DNA from: Phlebotomus papatasi
Taxonomy: Eukaryota > Arthropoda > Insecta > Diptera > Psychodidae
Direction of reading: 5' to 3'
Assembly: GCF_024763615.1 (NCBI RefSeq)
Contig: NC_077224.1
Span: forward strand, 19,189,078-19,253,077
DNA length: 64,000 nucleotides
Shown: piece by piece, positions 1 through 11,199 of the stretch
Position numbering within the stretch: position 1 is the first letter of the stretch
Layout of the letters: the number at the start of each line of letters is the position of its first letter
Made by a program: the position numbers and the translations under genes
The notes under the pieces: generated by a model
Databases searched by the model: none
Told to the model about the DNA's origin: nothing
Seen by the model: the letters and a program-made list of their open reading frames with translations, nothing else

Positions 1-419
1 TTCAAGTAGAAACTTTACACATATTTCAAAAGATGATTATTGTAAATATTCAACCAAAAGTTCGAAAACAAACTTTCTGGAATCTCATTGCTTTATTTTT
101 CAAAATAAAATTGAATTTTTCGACTAATCGTTTGAAATAACATTAAATTTTTTATTGAATTATTCGAAAAATAAACTATAAACATTCTGTTTTTATTGTG
201 TATGATTTTATCAAAAGTTTCCGTAATAAATAAAATATATCAAATCGAGAATTGATGTGATCATATTTTTACTAATCGAAACGAAATGTTCACCTTGATT
301 ACCTCCAAAACATTTTGAAAATGAAAAAGAAAATCTAAGAGCTGTTTTTGAAATAAACCAAAAAAAAATGGATTTGTACAGAAAGGGGGCTGAAGGAATA
401 AGGAAAAAAGACTATCCTA

Positions 420-672
420 CACTGAGAAAAACAAGGGGGTGCGATTAACTTTTTTTCCTCATAACTTTGACACTTTTTAGGTGTAAAAATATATCAATAT
501 TTTTAATGTTAATTTTACACCTTTTTAAGGGTAAAAATAACATGAAAAAGGGTAACTTCAACCCTTAATGCACCTAAAAAGCATAATATTTACACCGATT
601 TCGGATCAATACTGCAGGATAAAATTAACATTTCCGGAAAGTTATTTTAACTTTTTCGGATTTCCCTCAATG
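420..672. repeat. MITE family A, copy 1
   Basis: A 253-bp element with terminal inverted repeats CACTGAG...CTCAATG, flanked by TA on both sides (418-419 and 673-674), as expected for a Tc1/mariner-type non-autonomous transposon. Internally it carries TTACACC and GGTGTAA blocks and the string TCAATACTGCAGGATAAAAT. Copies at 1161-1409 and 36426-36676 are highly similar. It encodes nothing. Confidence 0.85.
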
Positions 673-914
673 TAGATAATATTGACTTATGGGAGGATTG
701 TCGAAGACCGAAATTCAATATCTCTTGCCGTTTCGCCTTAAGCCGTGTCACAAGCTTTCGAACAATAAAAGATTTTTGAAAAATTTATGAGAAAGATAGA
801 TCTATTACTGATACATTACAGATTCTTTACCGATTAAGTCCGAAAGAAAGATTAAAAAATAATTTTTAAGTTACCCACTTGTTCTTAAAGGGTTAAATTC
901 AATTTAATTATCTA

Positions 915-1123
915 TATTGATGAGGAAACCGGAAATTGTCGGAAAATGGGATCTCACAAGGAAAACTCATCTACTTTTCCCAAAGCTTTCGGCTCACACT
1001 CCGGGCCTTCATAACTTGACCAGTAATGAAGACTCGGACCCTGAGCCGAAAACTTCGGGAAAACTTGATGAGTTTTCTTTGAGAGATCCCATTTCCCGAC
1101 GATTTTCGGTTTCCTCATCAATA
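915..1123. repeat. Near-perfect palindromic MITE, 209 bp
   Basis: The left arm TATTGATGAGGAAACCGGAA is matched by its reverse complement at the right end. The arms continue for about 50 bp (TGGGATCTC...GAGATCCCA) with a short centre. It would fold into one long hairpin. The small open frame inside it is an accident of the inverted repeat. Confidence 0.85.
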
Positions 1124-1718
1124 CAGTAGACTCTTGCTAATTCGGCTCTTTTAAGATTGGCACTGAGAAAAAAAGAGGGTGCGATTAACTTTTTTTCGTC
1201 ATAACTATAACACTTTTTGGGTGTAAAAATATATGAACATTTTTTAATGTTAATTTTACACCGTTTAAAGAATCAACATGAAAGAAGGACAACTTTAACC
1301 CATAATACACCTAAAAAGGGTAATATTTACACCGTTTTCGGATCAATACTGCAGGATAAAATTAACATTTCCGGAATGTTACTTTGACTTTTTCGGATTT
1401 CTCTCAGTGGGGATACTTTTTAATTCGGGCAGCAGTTATATTTGAAAAAAAGTTTGTTGACATTTTTCAAGTTTAATCTTGGTTACCGAATGAAGGAAAT
1501 ATACTTAAATTCACATTGGTTTGCCTTACTTATGATGTGATTTTGCATTTTAAGGGATTTTTTGTGACATTTGCAACAAATATGAGTATGTAAACTTAAT
1601 GAGTGTGCAGATGAATAAAAAAATCGTGGCATTTCAAAAATATTGTAGCCCGAATTTCTCTCTAATTCGGGTGACATTTCGGTCCCAAATGCCCAAATTT
1701 AAGAGAGTCTACTGTATA
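1121..1718. repeat. MITE family C, copy 1, interrupted by family A
   Basis: The ends are ATACAGTAGACTCTTGCTAA and GAGAGTCTACTGTATAA, an inverted pair flanked by TA. The interior includes AATTCGG and CCCAAATGCCCAA blocks. The 249-bp family-A element at 1161-1409 splits it near the left end. An uninterrupted relative is at 9100-9340. Confidence 0.85.
1161..1409. repeat. MITE family A, copy 2, nested
   Basis: Same sequence as 420-672 with CACTGAG/CTCAGTG ends. It lies inside another MITE (1121-1718), whose two halves continue on either side of it. That makes it the younger insertion. The flanks here are GG and GG, not TA, so the original target site is altered or the edge is slightly different. 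Confidence 0.85.
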
Positions 1719-1995
1719 ATTATCCTCACGTCGGTTTTTGCTTCACAACAGTTTAATAATCATGTAAAAATTTTGGAAATGGCAAGAAAAGTTACATTAG
1801 GTGAGATACAACCATTTCAGATGCTAATTTTATAAATTAGACTCATTTTTGTATTTATTTTTAGTTTGTAATGAGTAGAATTTAATATTTTACTGACCAA
1901 ATATAATTTTTAACTGCTCATTTGCTTTTTTACCATATTTATCATCGTCAAATGATTCAAAAGTGCTAAATTCTAATGCTTGTAAGTTGCAACCT

Positions 1996-2203
1996 GAGAA
2001 AGCGCTTTTCTACTGTTTTGCTCTGGAGGTTGGACACCAACGCTAAGACGGCAATGGACGCTGAAAACAACTACCGGATCTCATTAAAACGAAGCTGTAA
2101 TTCGAAAGCATTGTAGTTGAATAAATTTATATCACCTTATATCCATCGCCGTCTTAACAGTGGTAGCCAACCCACGAGCAAAAACGGTGGAAGAGCTTTT
2201 TCG
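1996..2203. repeat. MITE family D, copy 1 (palindromic)
   Basis: The left arm contains GAAAGCGCTTTTC, CTGGAGGTTGG and CGCTAAGACGGCAATGGA. The right arm has the complements in reverse order (TCCATCGCCGTCTTAA, CCAACC, GAAGAGCTTTTTC). Partial relatives lie at 9343-9420 and 58665-58715. Confidence 0.75.
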
Positions 2204-2229
2204 TGATTTGTAAAATCGGAAATACTTCT

Positions 2230-2700
2230 AAAGGAATAAAATAGGTCATTTACACCGCCGCATTGGATTGAGATTGAATGGTCCCAAAATCGATTTTTGG
2301 GACAATTCAGTCAGAATCTAATACGACAGTCTAAATTACCTCAATGAAATCGTTTAGATTGCGGCCTTATATTAACTCTTTCCGGACCGCAGCATATGCT
2401 GCAAGCCAATTTCACAATTTTTAATCAAAAATATCTAAGCTCAGGAATTAATTGAGGTCCTACAAAAAATATCTTACATTTGGACATCCTTATAGTTTGT
2501 AATCATCCACAAGAATCGGATTTTTATCAGTTCTGAATAATTAAAAAACATTGTTTTTCATAGAATATGCATATGCTTCTTTGGGTACTACAGTCCCAAA
2601 AGAGACGAAAGAGTTAAGACTTAATTATCCTAAATCCGGTTCTGGAACAGTTCAATCCCAATCTAATGCGGCGGTGTAAATAGCCTCAATGATTTTGAGG
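2230..2700. repeat. Inverted-repeat element with GGTGTAAAT arms
   Basis: The left arm at 2244-2290 (GGTCATTTACACCGCCGCAT) is complementary to 2640-2693 (ATGCGGCGGTGTAAATAGCC). The left part is itself palindromic around 2288-2298 (CCCAAAATCGATTTTTGGG), so two nested inverted repeats share the arm. About 300 bp of A/T-rich DNA fills the middle. Confidence 0.7.
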
Positions 2701-2754
2701 GTTTCTTTTGATGTTGGTAAATATTTTAAATATGTTAAACATGTGTTAAATATT

Positions 2755-2995
2755 CGAAGGAACACCTATTAGCATTGTCATGACTTGTTGGCCTGAATGT
2801 CATGATTTATTAGCATCCTATTTTGTAGCATTTAGGATATGAAATTTTAACTCCTATTTTCTTATTCGAAAAAGTAGATTTATGAAAAAAAAACGTTATA
2901 CTACTTGCATTTTAAGATGCATTAAATGAATTTCAACGTTTTGACAAAAGTGGCAATAGGGATTCCCTGCCGATAAGGTATTCCTTCGACTTTAC
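2755..2995. repeat. Dispersed repeat family F, copy 1
   Basis: Begins GGAACACCTATTAGCA and ends near GGGATTCCCTGCCGATAAGG. It aligns by eye along its length with 18328-18550 (GGAACACCTATTGACA ... GGGTTCCCTGTCGAAGATG). About 230 bp, no ORF. Confidence 0.7.
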
Positions 2996-3117
2996 ATAAG
3001 GCATTAAAAATTTACCTTGAAAGATCTTTTATACTCAACAACTTTACCCGAAAAAAAACTTCTTAGGCGGAGTAAATACTTTTAAATTAAAAAAAAAAGA
3101 TTTAAACTTGCTCTAAC

Positions 3118-3482
3118 TTAAGACCGTATTCAGACTAAAGGTTTTGCCTAGTTCCAAAAGGTCTCAAAATCTTAAAAAATAACAAATCAATTTGGTTCTT
3201 TTTACGAAAGATCTTGATTGATAAGAAGTTAGAGAAGTTAAGCCATATGGCTAATACGGGCTTCAGACCTAAGACTTAGCCATATGGCCTAACAGCTCTA
3301 ATTTCTTATCAATCATGAGTTTTTCGAAAAATTTTACTTAGGATTGGTTTGTTAAAGATAAGAGACCTATAGATTCTCAAAAACCAATAAAATTGCCCGC
3401 TATTGAAGATTTTGAGACCTTTCGGAACTGCGTTAAGCCTCTAGACTGAAGACCGCTTAAGCCTTAGGTCAGAAACCCGTAT
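3118..3482. repeat. Long palindromic element, family G
   Basis: The left half contains GGTCTCAAAATCTT, TTGATAAGAAGTTAGAG and GCCATATGGCTAA. The right half contains the complements (CTAATTTCTTATCAATCA, AAGATTTTGAGACC-type). The centre is near 3260-3285 around GCCATATGGC. Diverged partial copies are near 5855-5940 and 43200-43345. Confidence 0.75.
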
Positions 3483-5699
3483 AACATTAGTAGTTACCAC
3501 ATTTATCTTAGGAAATTTCTCCAATTTCCCATGAATCAAAAACTTTATGAAGTTGTTGTAAGGCGTTCTAAGTACTCTACAGAAGGAATTAATGTAATTT
3601 ATAATTTTTTCCATTATTTCAAATTGACCTACGACAGTATTTCATAAAATAATTGATACTTTATCAGAGAATTCAAGAAAATTTCATGAAATATTGCACA
3701 ATTCAGCCAGCAATGCGCGACACCATTGCGCCTACGTTTTGCCAGAAGAAGGAGCAAAAGCCATTGAGAGATGATGATTAATTTGAAGAGATTTGCCTTG
3801 AATTGATGGCAATAAAATTGTTCAACATGGGAGAGAAAAGATGAATTCCTCAGCGTACCTCTTTCGTGCCACAAGGGTGTAGGACTCCCTGTGTCCTCCA
3901 CTCAGGTATTTCATCCTGGGCTGAAAGGCCAAGTCACGTGCAATTGTCGACGAGAGCCCTCTTGTCAGGCAAAGGTAATTGACTCTCAAAGTCACTCACG
4001 TGATTTTTTAACACCCCTTGTGGAGTTCCATTGAAGAAAAATTGTTACTTTTTGTAATTAGATTGCAATTGTGTTGTACAAGTGGGGAATTTTTCTGCGT
4101 ACTTTACCACCTCATTTCAGATGAGGTACGAGAAAAATTCTACGTCGAGAGTTTGTCACTTTTGAAAATTCTTTAATGTGTTTTTCATATTTTTCCTTTT
4201 GACAAAATACTTTTGATGAAAAAAAAAACGATCAAGCACGCAAAATTGGCATTGTATGGCGCATAAACATAAGAGAAGGTCACAACACTCTGTATATTTT
4301 ATAATCTCATGAGATTATGTAAATAAATACTCCAATACACCTCAAAAAACTGCACACTCCTGCTTCGAATATTTATCCAATAATATTTGCGAGGGTGGCA
4401 ATTGCTAATGTATCATTTGCTTAAGATCACTTCACTTATGGCCAATTATGTCCCTAATATCTTGGCACAGTTTCTCATCTAAGATTAAAAAAAGTATTGA
4501 TGTCAATCAAATATTAAAGTGTTTTTCACATCCATAATCTCGCACTGTCTCTCCATGAATCGACCAAATGACTCATTTATCAATTACACACTTAGTTTTT
4601 TGCTTTTTATGTAACGTCTGTTGCACATTTAGCCATTTGTACAATTAATTAATGTCAATTGGGAAGGCATATGGAGGTTGTGAGAATTGACGAAAAGTAC
4701 GACATACATCAGTAATTTGCATGATAAGAGAGAGTTGCATTTTTTGCACAAAATCCAAACACTTGGCCGATGCATGCAATTCCTATTTGGCCTCAACTTT
4801 GCACTGTAAATCACTTCACCATTCACATGCTTGAAATTTTCGCACAAGAAATCTCTTTTTGCTATTCCACCAGTTCTCCTATGCTCCCATGAGGCCAGAA
4901 AATGGCATAAATGAAAATCTACGCGGAAAAATATCTACTGAACCTCTTGGTATTGGCAGCAAAATCACCATCGCACGATCTCATTGCGCCAAAAGAGCAC
5001 AAAATATATTATTGTGATATTTGCGAGAACGGCGTTTTGGTGCGTTAACTTCGACTTGGTGCTACTTTATGTCTGCACGTCAGAAACACCCAAGGCGAAC
5101 TAAAATTGAAAATAAAATACACCCGGACGGACCGGAATTATTACGCGTTCGAGCCCATGTCAGGAGTTGAACACTAGTATGTTTGGCTCATATGTGAAAG
5201 CACCCGGCAATTGGATAAAACATACAAAAACACAAATACAGGGGAGAAAAATGTTCTAAGTGTATGTGTTGGACCTGTAGATGAGGGAAGGGGAAGAAAA
5301 TTATACAAAACTATTCACACAAAATCTGTGTAATCCGACCAAATGGTTTGGAATTGTTGAAAAGTTGAAAGAGATACCTTTAATGCGCCCTATGTACCTA
5401 GTAAAGTGAAAAGAAATTACAATTTATAAAATGAAAGTGATATTGGGTCATTCAGGACACCGAGAGACAATTCATACCAATCATTGCTTCTCATCTGCTT
5501 CAATGGTCAGATCATTGAGGACAAAAGTACAAATAAAAAGGTACTTCCAATTAGATTTGGTGGTCAATCTCGCTTCTAGCAATTTTTGCCGTGAAATTGA
5601 CTCCACAAGTGATGGAATTTATTTTAGTTATACACACCAAAGTATTTATAGACTCCCCATTGTCTATTAGTTCACATTTGGCAGAATTTTGGCATATAC
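3483..5699. other. Mostly unique AT-rich DNA
   Basis: Apart from the exon candidate at 3906-3974, I see no repeat shared with the rest of the window and no convincing gene. Composition is slightly more balanced near 3690-3990 and 4970-5150, where conserved non-coding elements could lie. Confidence 0.5.
3906..3974 (+). other. Weak candidate internal exon (69 nt)
   Basis: A pyrimidine-rich tract ending in CAG precedes, and GTAATT follows, a 69-nt segment that is exactly 23 codons in the frame VFHPGLKGQV and so on, with three cysteines (CNC, SC). The open frame extends on both sides (about 3800-4035). The opposite strand has a competing candidate: acceptor CTTTCAG at 3921, exon 3859-3920, donor GTACGC, beginning PRMKYLSGGH. 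At most one can be real, and I recognise neither product. The stretch is clearly less AT-rich than its surroundings and contains no repeat shared with the rest of the window. Confidence 0.2.
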
Positions 5700-6080
5700 A
5701 GGGTATTTAGGTAAAAGTCGGACAGCACCTAAAATCGGACACACTGAAAGTCGGACTTAAGAACGAAACTACATTTAAAATTTGAACTGTTTCTTAAGTG
5801 TCCGGCTTTCTAAATTTTACTCGGATCATTATCATTCATCTTTAACATTCAATCCTAGATCAAAATTCTCCAAAAAATTTTGACTGATAAAGCATTAGTG
5901 AAGTTAAGAGATGTGACTAAGTCTTAGGTCTAAAGCCATACAAGTAACAAGAGCCGATAAGGATATCCCTATGAACTACTAAGAATGTAGGATAAACTTT
6001 GTAATTTCGGACAATGCGGAATTTCGGACAAACGAATTCAGACTTCCGACAACCCCCTTAAAGCTTAAAAAAGATCAAAT
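5700..6080. repeat. Decayed repeat tract with TCGGAC motifs
   Basis: Short TCGGACA/TCGGACT/TTCGGACAA motifs recur (5717-5757, 5806, 6006-6056), with a family G fragment at 5855-5940. This looks like a decayed inverted-repeat element. Similar GTCCGAA motifs mark the block at 39470-40690. Confidence 0.4.
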
Positions 6081-6469
6081 TAATAATTTGCAAGAATTTT
6101 AATATTATGTAGTTACTAGATTAATACAAGCTCAAGCTTCCGAATTTGTTTGATAAAAATCTTGCGGTGTGCGAAATTACAAATTTCAAACAAAAAAAGC
6201 TTTTCGAAAACTTTGTATATTTGAAGATAAATTTTAGACTTGAAAAACTTTGTAAGAAAATGTTTAAAGTTTGATAGACAAATTTCTCATTTCGCTGAAT
6301 TGAAAAAACAAAGTTGGTTGGTTGGAGATCAAGATTTGCAGGTCATTCATTAATATTACAAACCATTTAGTCATAAACATTTTTCCTATAAGGTTACTCT
6401 ATAATTACTAAAATACAAGCAATTGCGGAGAAAGTTTTTCTACATTTTTTTTAATTATAATTAAAATTA

Positions 6470-6635
6470 AGGAGAAGTGGGGCACCTTTGAAATTGGGAT
6501 TTTTCTCCTATTATTTAAGTAGAACTGAGCCATATCAAAATGTAATTTAGCTTCTCAATCTGTTTGTGCAGCTAAATTATATAACGATAGGCCTCAATTT
6601 TATTTAAAAATAGGTGTCTAGGTATCTCTTCACTT
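6470..6635. repeat. MITE family B, partial copy 1
   Basis: Begins GGAGAAGTGGGGCACCTTTG, continues through AACTGAGCCATATC and TTTGTGCAGCTAAATTAT, and ends at AAAAATAGGTG. The right terminal inverted repeat seen in other copies is missing. Confidence 0.8.
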
Positions 6636-7049
6636 GATCTGCAAGTACCAAGTGATACTAAGAAATTCCTTGAAAATCAAAAGTTGATATCTCACACCGT
6701 TTAGCCTATACTCAAAAAAATAAATAAAACTAAATTGAATCGATGTAAATTTAACTCTTTTTCGGTATAAAATTCAGTAGAGTTATTTCAACATTTTTCA
6801 GAGTAATTCTTACTCTTTTTTAATAATTAATATAACTCTTTTTCAAATAAAAAAAACTAGATTTTGCTACTTTATGTTTGTTTTTTCTTTTCTTTACTTT
6901 ATTATTTCCTGTATTAATCAATTTTTTCTTGATCTTGGAGCCTCCGTACTGCGAGATATACGCATATGATACACAGCACTGCACAGGTTTTAAATACCGC
7001 CTTTATACATATTTCTATTTGAAATTCCATATGAACTTTGCCTAACGAA

Positions 7050-7120
7050 AATCATCTTGACTGAAGTACATTCTTAAATCGAAAACATGTAAGCATATAC
7101 TTCAGTCGAGATAAAATTTT
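7050..7120. repeat. Small palindrome
   Basis: TGACTGAAGTACATTCTTAA near 7059 is echoed in reverse by ATATACTTCAGTCGAGAT near 7095. A hairpin of about 60 bp is possible, MITE-like. Confidence 0.45.
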
Positions 7121-7139
7121 AGATCGAAAATGAACAAAT

Positions 7140-8560
7140 AGGTACATCGATCTACTTCGAGTTAGCCCAACTCTAGGATAGGGTTGTGTCAACTTTATAG
7201 GATATTGCTAAGTGTTTTATCGGTCAAGAGGTGATGATGTGTCGTTGTTTGCACTAAATGCAGATACAAATCAAATGCAGATACGACAGCGGTCTCCTGG
7301 GTTTTAATCCATTTCCAATTACCAGAAATTGTCTTAAATTAAATTGTTAGAAATACAACTTCTCAACAAAATCGCGCATTTTGCAAAGTCTAAACTTCTT
7401 TGGATATATTTCTTTAATGAAACAATTCCCTCAATTACATGTCATTTTCTTCAAGTGATAGTCATTTGGCACACGATAATCTAACACCATTCGAGGAAAC
7501 ACACATTGAGATTTAACAATTATGCTTCTTGCTTTTTTATTAACCATCACCCCAATTATTTCTATTCCTCATCTCTGCCCAAGTCTCTGCCCCACTAGCA
7601 ATAGCCGAAAAAAAAAATTGTAATTATTCCCACAAGATAAAAAAAAAGCAGTTGCTTGTCATAAAAGTTTAAAAGAATTTTTATGCTTTTGAAGAGACGA
7701 AATTCGGTCAGCACGTTCCCTGGCACACGATTAGTTGCCAAAGAGGCTCACCACCCTTAGGAATAATTGTTTTAAATTAGAGAAAAAGCCACTAGCCATA
7801 GGTTGATTATCATATTCCTTCCCCACACTCATTTAGCTTATCTCATGTGCCACAAGCTTATTAAATTATTAACATGCATTTGCACCTGTTTTAGCCATGA
7901 AACTGTACACGCATCGGACAATTACGGAGTGCACGAAACATTGTCAACGTGTGCATCAATTTAAATGTCCATTGCATATTATACCCTTTTATTTAATGAT
8001 TGAGGAAGAGGAGAAAAGGCCACCAAATTGGACCTTCCATGCCACAAACATATGCTGAATACGTTTAATTCTACAACACTACATCTCATTATCTCAGCAA
8101 TTGATTCAAGAGACACGTGGAAAAGTTGCAGCTTAACATGAACATATTCCATTAAATCCAACAATTAACCGACATTACACCCTAAATACATCTCTCTCTT
8201 TATTCTCACTTGCAGCTTCACGAGCAGCATCACCATTGAAAGGAATAGCAAATGCAAACAATAATAAAATTGATATAATAGTTTTTACTTTTTTTGCCTT
8301 TCGCAATTTGACCTGGATTTAATCTTAAAACACTCTCATGATGGCATTAGGTCCGAAAAAAGAGGTCAATTGGCATTGTGTTTGAATGTTAAAATAAACA
8401 AGACAAAAATAAAGCATTTCCACTATTTTCCACATCATCTGCTCCACAATCTGATGCTCTAATCTCGCGGATTCTGGAGAGTGTATCTCAGTACAGATCT
8501 AGATCTGTCTGTTATGGACTACGCACAATGCTTTTCACTCAAAAGAAATGTTTTGAAGTA
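7140..8560. other. Unique AT-rich DNA, no gene seen
   Basis: No shared repeat or supported gene. Several short open frames here lack splice context or coding character. Confidence 0.5.
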
Positions 8561-8935
8561 ATTGAGGTATTGCAAGAGCAGTACTTCTAGTAGAGGAGTA
8601 CTTAAATAATATTGCAAGTTTTAAAAGGAGAAATGCATATTTACTTCTCCATGCTCCTTCTAAAGTTTCCAATATTATTTAAGTGAGCATCATTGCTTAC
8701 ATACTCAGAAGTGGAATAAGGCCATATTCTCAAAAGTTACTCCCCCTTCAAGAGTAGTATCGGGCTTCACTTAAATAGTTGTTGCAAGTTTCAAAAGGAA
8801 GATGAGATGTAATATGAAGTTCTCCATACTCTCTTCAAAGTTTATTTAAGTGAGCTTCATCATAGCTTACATATTCAGAAGTGGTATAGGCACAAATTCC
8901 CAAGTAACTTCCCTTACAAAGGCGTTTTCTTTCTC
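8560..8935. repeat. Tandem duplication, about 190-bp unit
   Basis: Two successive diverged units: TTGCAAGTTTTAAAAGGAG...CTCCATGCTCCTTC...TTTAAGTGAGCATCAT...CAGAAGTGGAATA, then TTGCAAGTTTCAAAAGGAAG...CTCCATACTC...TTTAAGTGAGCTTCAT...CAGAAGTGGTATA. Each unit also holds an internal inverted repeat. Confidence 0.75.
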
Positions 8936-9099
8936 AATTCGACTTCAATTTATTCAAAATAATTAGCACAAGCTGTCCTCTGAACAATGAATAGCCCTGC
9001 ACAGTAAATTAGGACGACTTGTCTTGCGTATTTATTTTTCTTTTCCTTTAATTCTCTGTTTAACTTGTAATTTCTGAAATTGGTTTGCTCAGACGGCTT

Positions 9100-9340
9100 A
9101 TACAGTGGATTCTCGCTCAATCGGCTCTTTTTCAATCGGACGAAAAATTTTGTTGACAATTTTCACGTTTAATTATGAAGCTAATTTGCTCAAATTCGCT
9201 GTAGTTCTTCCTATTTTCTCGTGATCCTTTATAATTGAGCGCTTTTTGTGGAATTTACAAAGGCTTTGACGCCCAAATTTATCGATAAACCAGATGACAT
9301 TTTGCCCCAAATGCCCAATTGAGAGAGAGTCTACTGTATA
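9100..9340. repeat. MITE family C, copy 2
   Basis: An uninterrupted 241-bp copy: left TACAGTGGATTCTCGCTCAA, right GAGAGAGTCTACTGTATA, with the same TTGTTGACA and CCAAATGCCCAA interior blocks as 1121-1718. Confidence 0.85.
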
Positions 9341-9342
9341 AG

Positions 9343-9475
9343 CTGCGAAAGAGCTTTTCCAACGTTTTCCCTGGAGGTTGGTCACCAACGCTAAGACGGC
9401 GGTGGACGCTAACTGTTTCCTCAATTGCTTAAACCATCTCTGTGCATTCAAGGGACTTAATCTCAATAGCACGCA
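9343..9475. repeat. MITE family D, copy 2 (one arm)
   Basis: Shares GAAAGAGCTTTTCCAACG, CCCTGGAGGTTGG and ACCAACGCTAAGACGGC with 1996-2203. It abuts the right end of family C at 9340. Only one arm is recognisable. Confidence 0.7.
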
Positions 9476-9529
9476 TTGTCATTGTAAATAAATAAATAAA
9501 CAAATGTTAATGGAAATCATATCACTCAA

Positions 9530-10990
9530 ATAACCTACCTATTTCACTCCTTTGGAGAAGCATTAAAGAGAATGACACCCTTGGCGCCCTCCACAAATAT
9601 GGCGTTACAAAAATTACGACTCCCCGAATCAGGCATACAGAGACACGAAAACCTCGAAGATGGCCTAGCAAACACAAACTCTGCGAGGTACTGTGAGGTA
9701 CTCTGCGAAGAGTGAATAAGTAGCTCTCAGAGTGAACCATGTGCAACGATTGGCAAAATAGTGTCGATCTGGAGCTAAAGATCGGCAGATCGGTACTATT
9801 TTGCTAAGAGATAGACAGATCGGCACAATTTGGCGGGACCATTTTTAGAAGAACTCGGCAAATCGACACTCGATTAAACCGTGAGCGGCACAGTTATCTA
9901 CCCCTTGATTGCTGCCTACCAGGCGAAAGAATCCTGGAGATGAAGTACACCACACGAGTATCAACAATCTGACAGTGAAAGACCGAGTACAGAATCAACG
10001 AATGCGGAGATGTGATCATAAGTTACGAAGTCCGAAGACTCTAATCAATTCTCTAATCAGAAGCAATCTGGTTTCCCTGGGCGTCAAAGTTTGATACCGA
10101 CGTAATGTGCGCAACGTAAGAAAACCCTTGCGCCAGATCTCAGCGCGTGATCCGTTCAAGTAAGTGTATCATTAAAGATAACACCTAAATCGATCACCCC
10201 GGAGGAAAGTGGAATTACTTCATTCGAAAGTTAAAGTGGAAAGGGAATGGAGTTTCTTCTTCTCGACTGTATCAATACTAACTGAGACTTCCTGGCATTC
10301 AGGACAAGATCGCTATTGTAGGCCCAAAGAGGGATCCACTCCAAATTATCATTCTCCGCATCAAACACATGAGATGAATTCAACGGATCTCTGGATCAAT
10401 AAATCTGAAGATAGGCCACATAATACCCACAATACCTAAGAACGTGAGGAAGATGATTTACAAAAGAGAGAAAAGGATAAGTCGTAAGATGGTGCCCTGA
10501 GGAACTCTATGACTGATTAAGTGGAGACAAAGTTGATTGACTATAGAACTTACAATCCGAGAATGAGGTGCAAAGTAGGATCGTATGAGACGGACTGATA
10601 CCGTAGAAAAGCCAAAGAATCCCTGAAGTCAGAAGGACCAGAACGCTAAACATACCTCTACCCCAAGCCAATGCAATATGGTTGGTCCCGTGGAGAGCCG
10701 AACCAGTACCGTAATTTCTTCAAAACCCAGTCTAAAAATCACAAAGGAAGTTATTACGCTCTAGATGTAGGGACATCGGATCCAGAAGGACAGTCTCAAG
10801 AGCCTCGAGAGGCTTCGACAATGCAGATAGAATACTAATCGGCCTGAAGTCAGAAACAATACATGGGACAGACGTCTTAGATATAGGAATCGCCAGAGCT
10901 CTCTTCCGGAAAAGTGGGAAGGAAGAAGATGAGATCGTAAAATTAAAAAGGTCTGTTAGAAATGGAAGTATGACTGACAGAACGAAACGG
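9530..10990 (-). pseudogene. Decayed Jockey-like non-LTR retrotransposon reverse transcriptase
   Basis: On the minus strand, pieces of a non-LTR reverse transcriptase are readable in succession across several frames. Near 10900-10850 is IPISKTSVP followed by SDFRPISILSALSK, the classic Jockey/CR1-type RT block. Near 10760-10740 is a degraded TGF-RNYGTGSAL. Near 10510-10470 is HRVPQGTILRLILFSLL, equivalent to GVPQGSILGPLLFSLF. Around 10420-10390 is VAYLQIY, equivalent to AYADDLQIY with the catalytic DD lost. Then comes a WAYNSDLVLNARKSQLVLIQS-like block and, at 9990-9950, YDHISAFVDSVLGLSLSD, resembling the RT C-terminus. Many stops and frameshifts make it non-functional. The N-terminal endonuclease ORF is absent, so it is a 5'-truncated copy. 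The base composition is visibly less AT-rich than its surroundings. Confidence 0.85.
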
Positions 10991-11059
10991 TTGAACGGTT
11001 TCGCTTCACTAAAATTTCATTACAAGTTTAAAAAGAAGATAAGAGGTCCATTTAGTTCG

Positions 11060-11190
11060 CATCTGGGGGATTCCCTGACAAAATTTGTGAGTTTTCCAAG
11101 GGTTCCCTGACAAAATGTATTAGTTCCTCAGGTTCCCTGAGTTCCCTGCGAGTATCCCGGACCCCTCATGGGTTCCCTCCCCCGATTGGC
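11060..11190. repeat. GGTTCCCT-rich degenerate tandem tract
   Basis: GGTTCCCTGACAAAAT occurs twice, with further GGTTCCCT and GTTCCCTG units over about 120 bp. It is related in motif to the GGAACCC tracts at 20150-20195, 25320-25400, 36680-36865 and 50860-52030 in reverse orientation. Confidence 0.65.
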
Positions 11191-11199
11191 TCGAGTTCC

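Noticed and set aside
917..1129. 70-codon plus-strand frame
   Set aside because: It is entirely within the near-perfect palindromic MITE at 915-1123.
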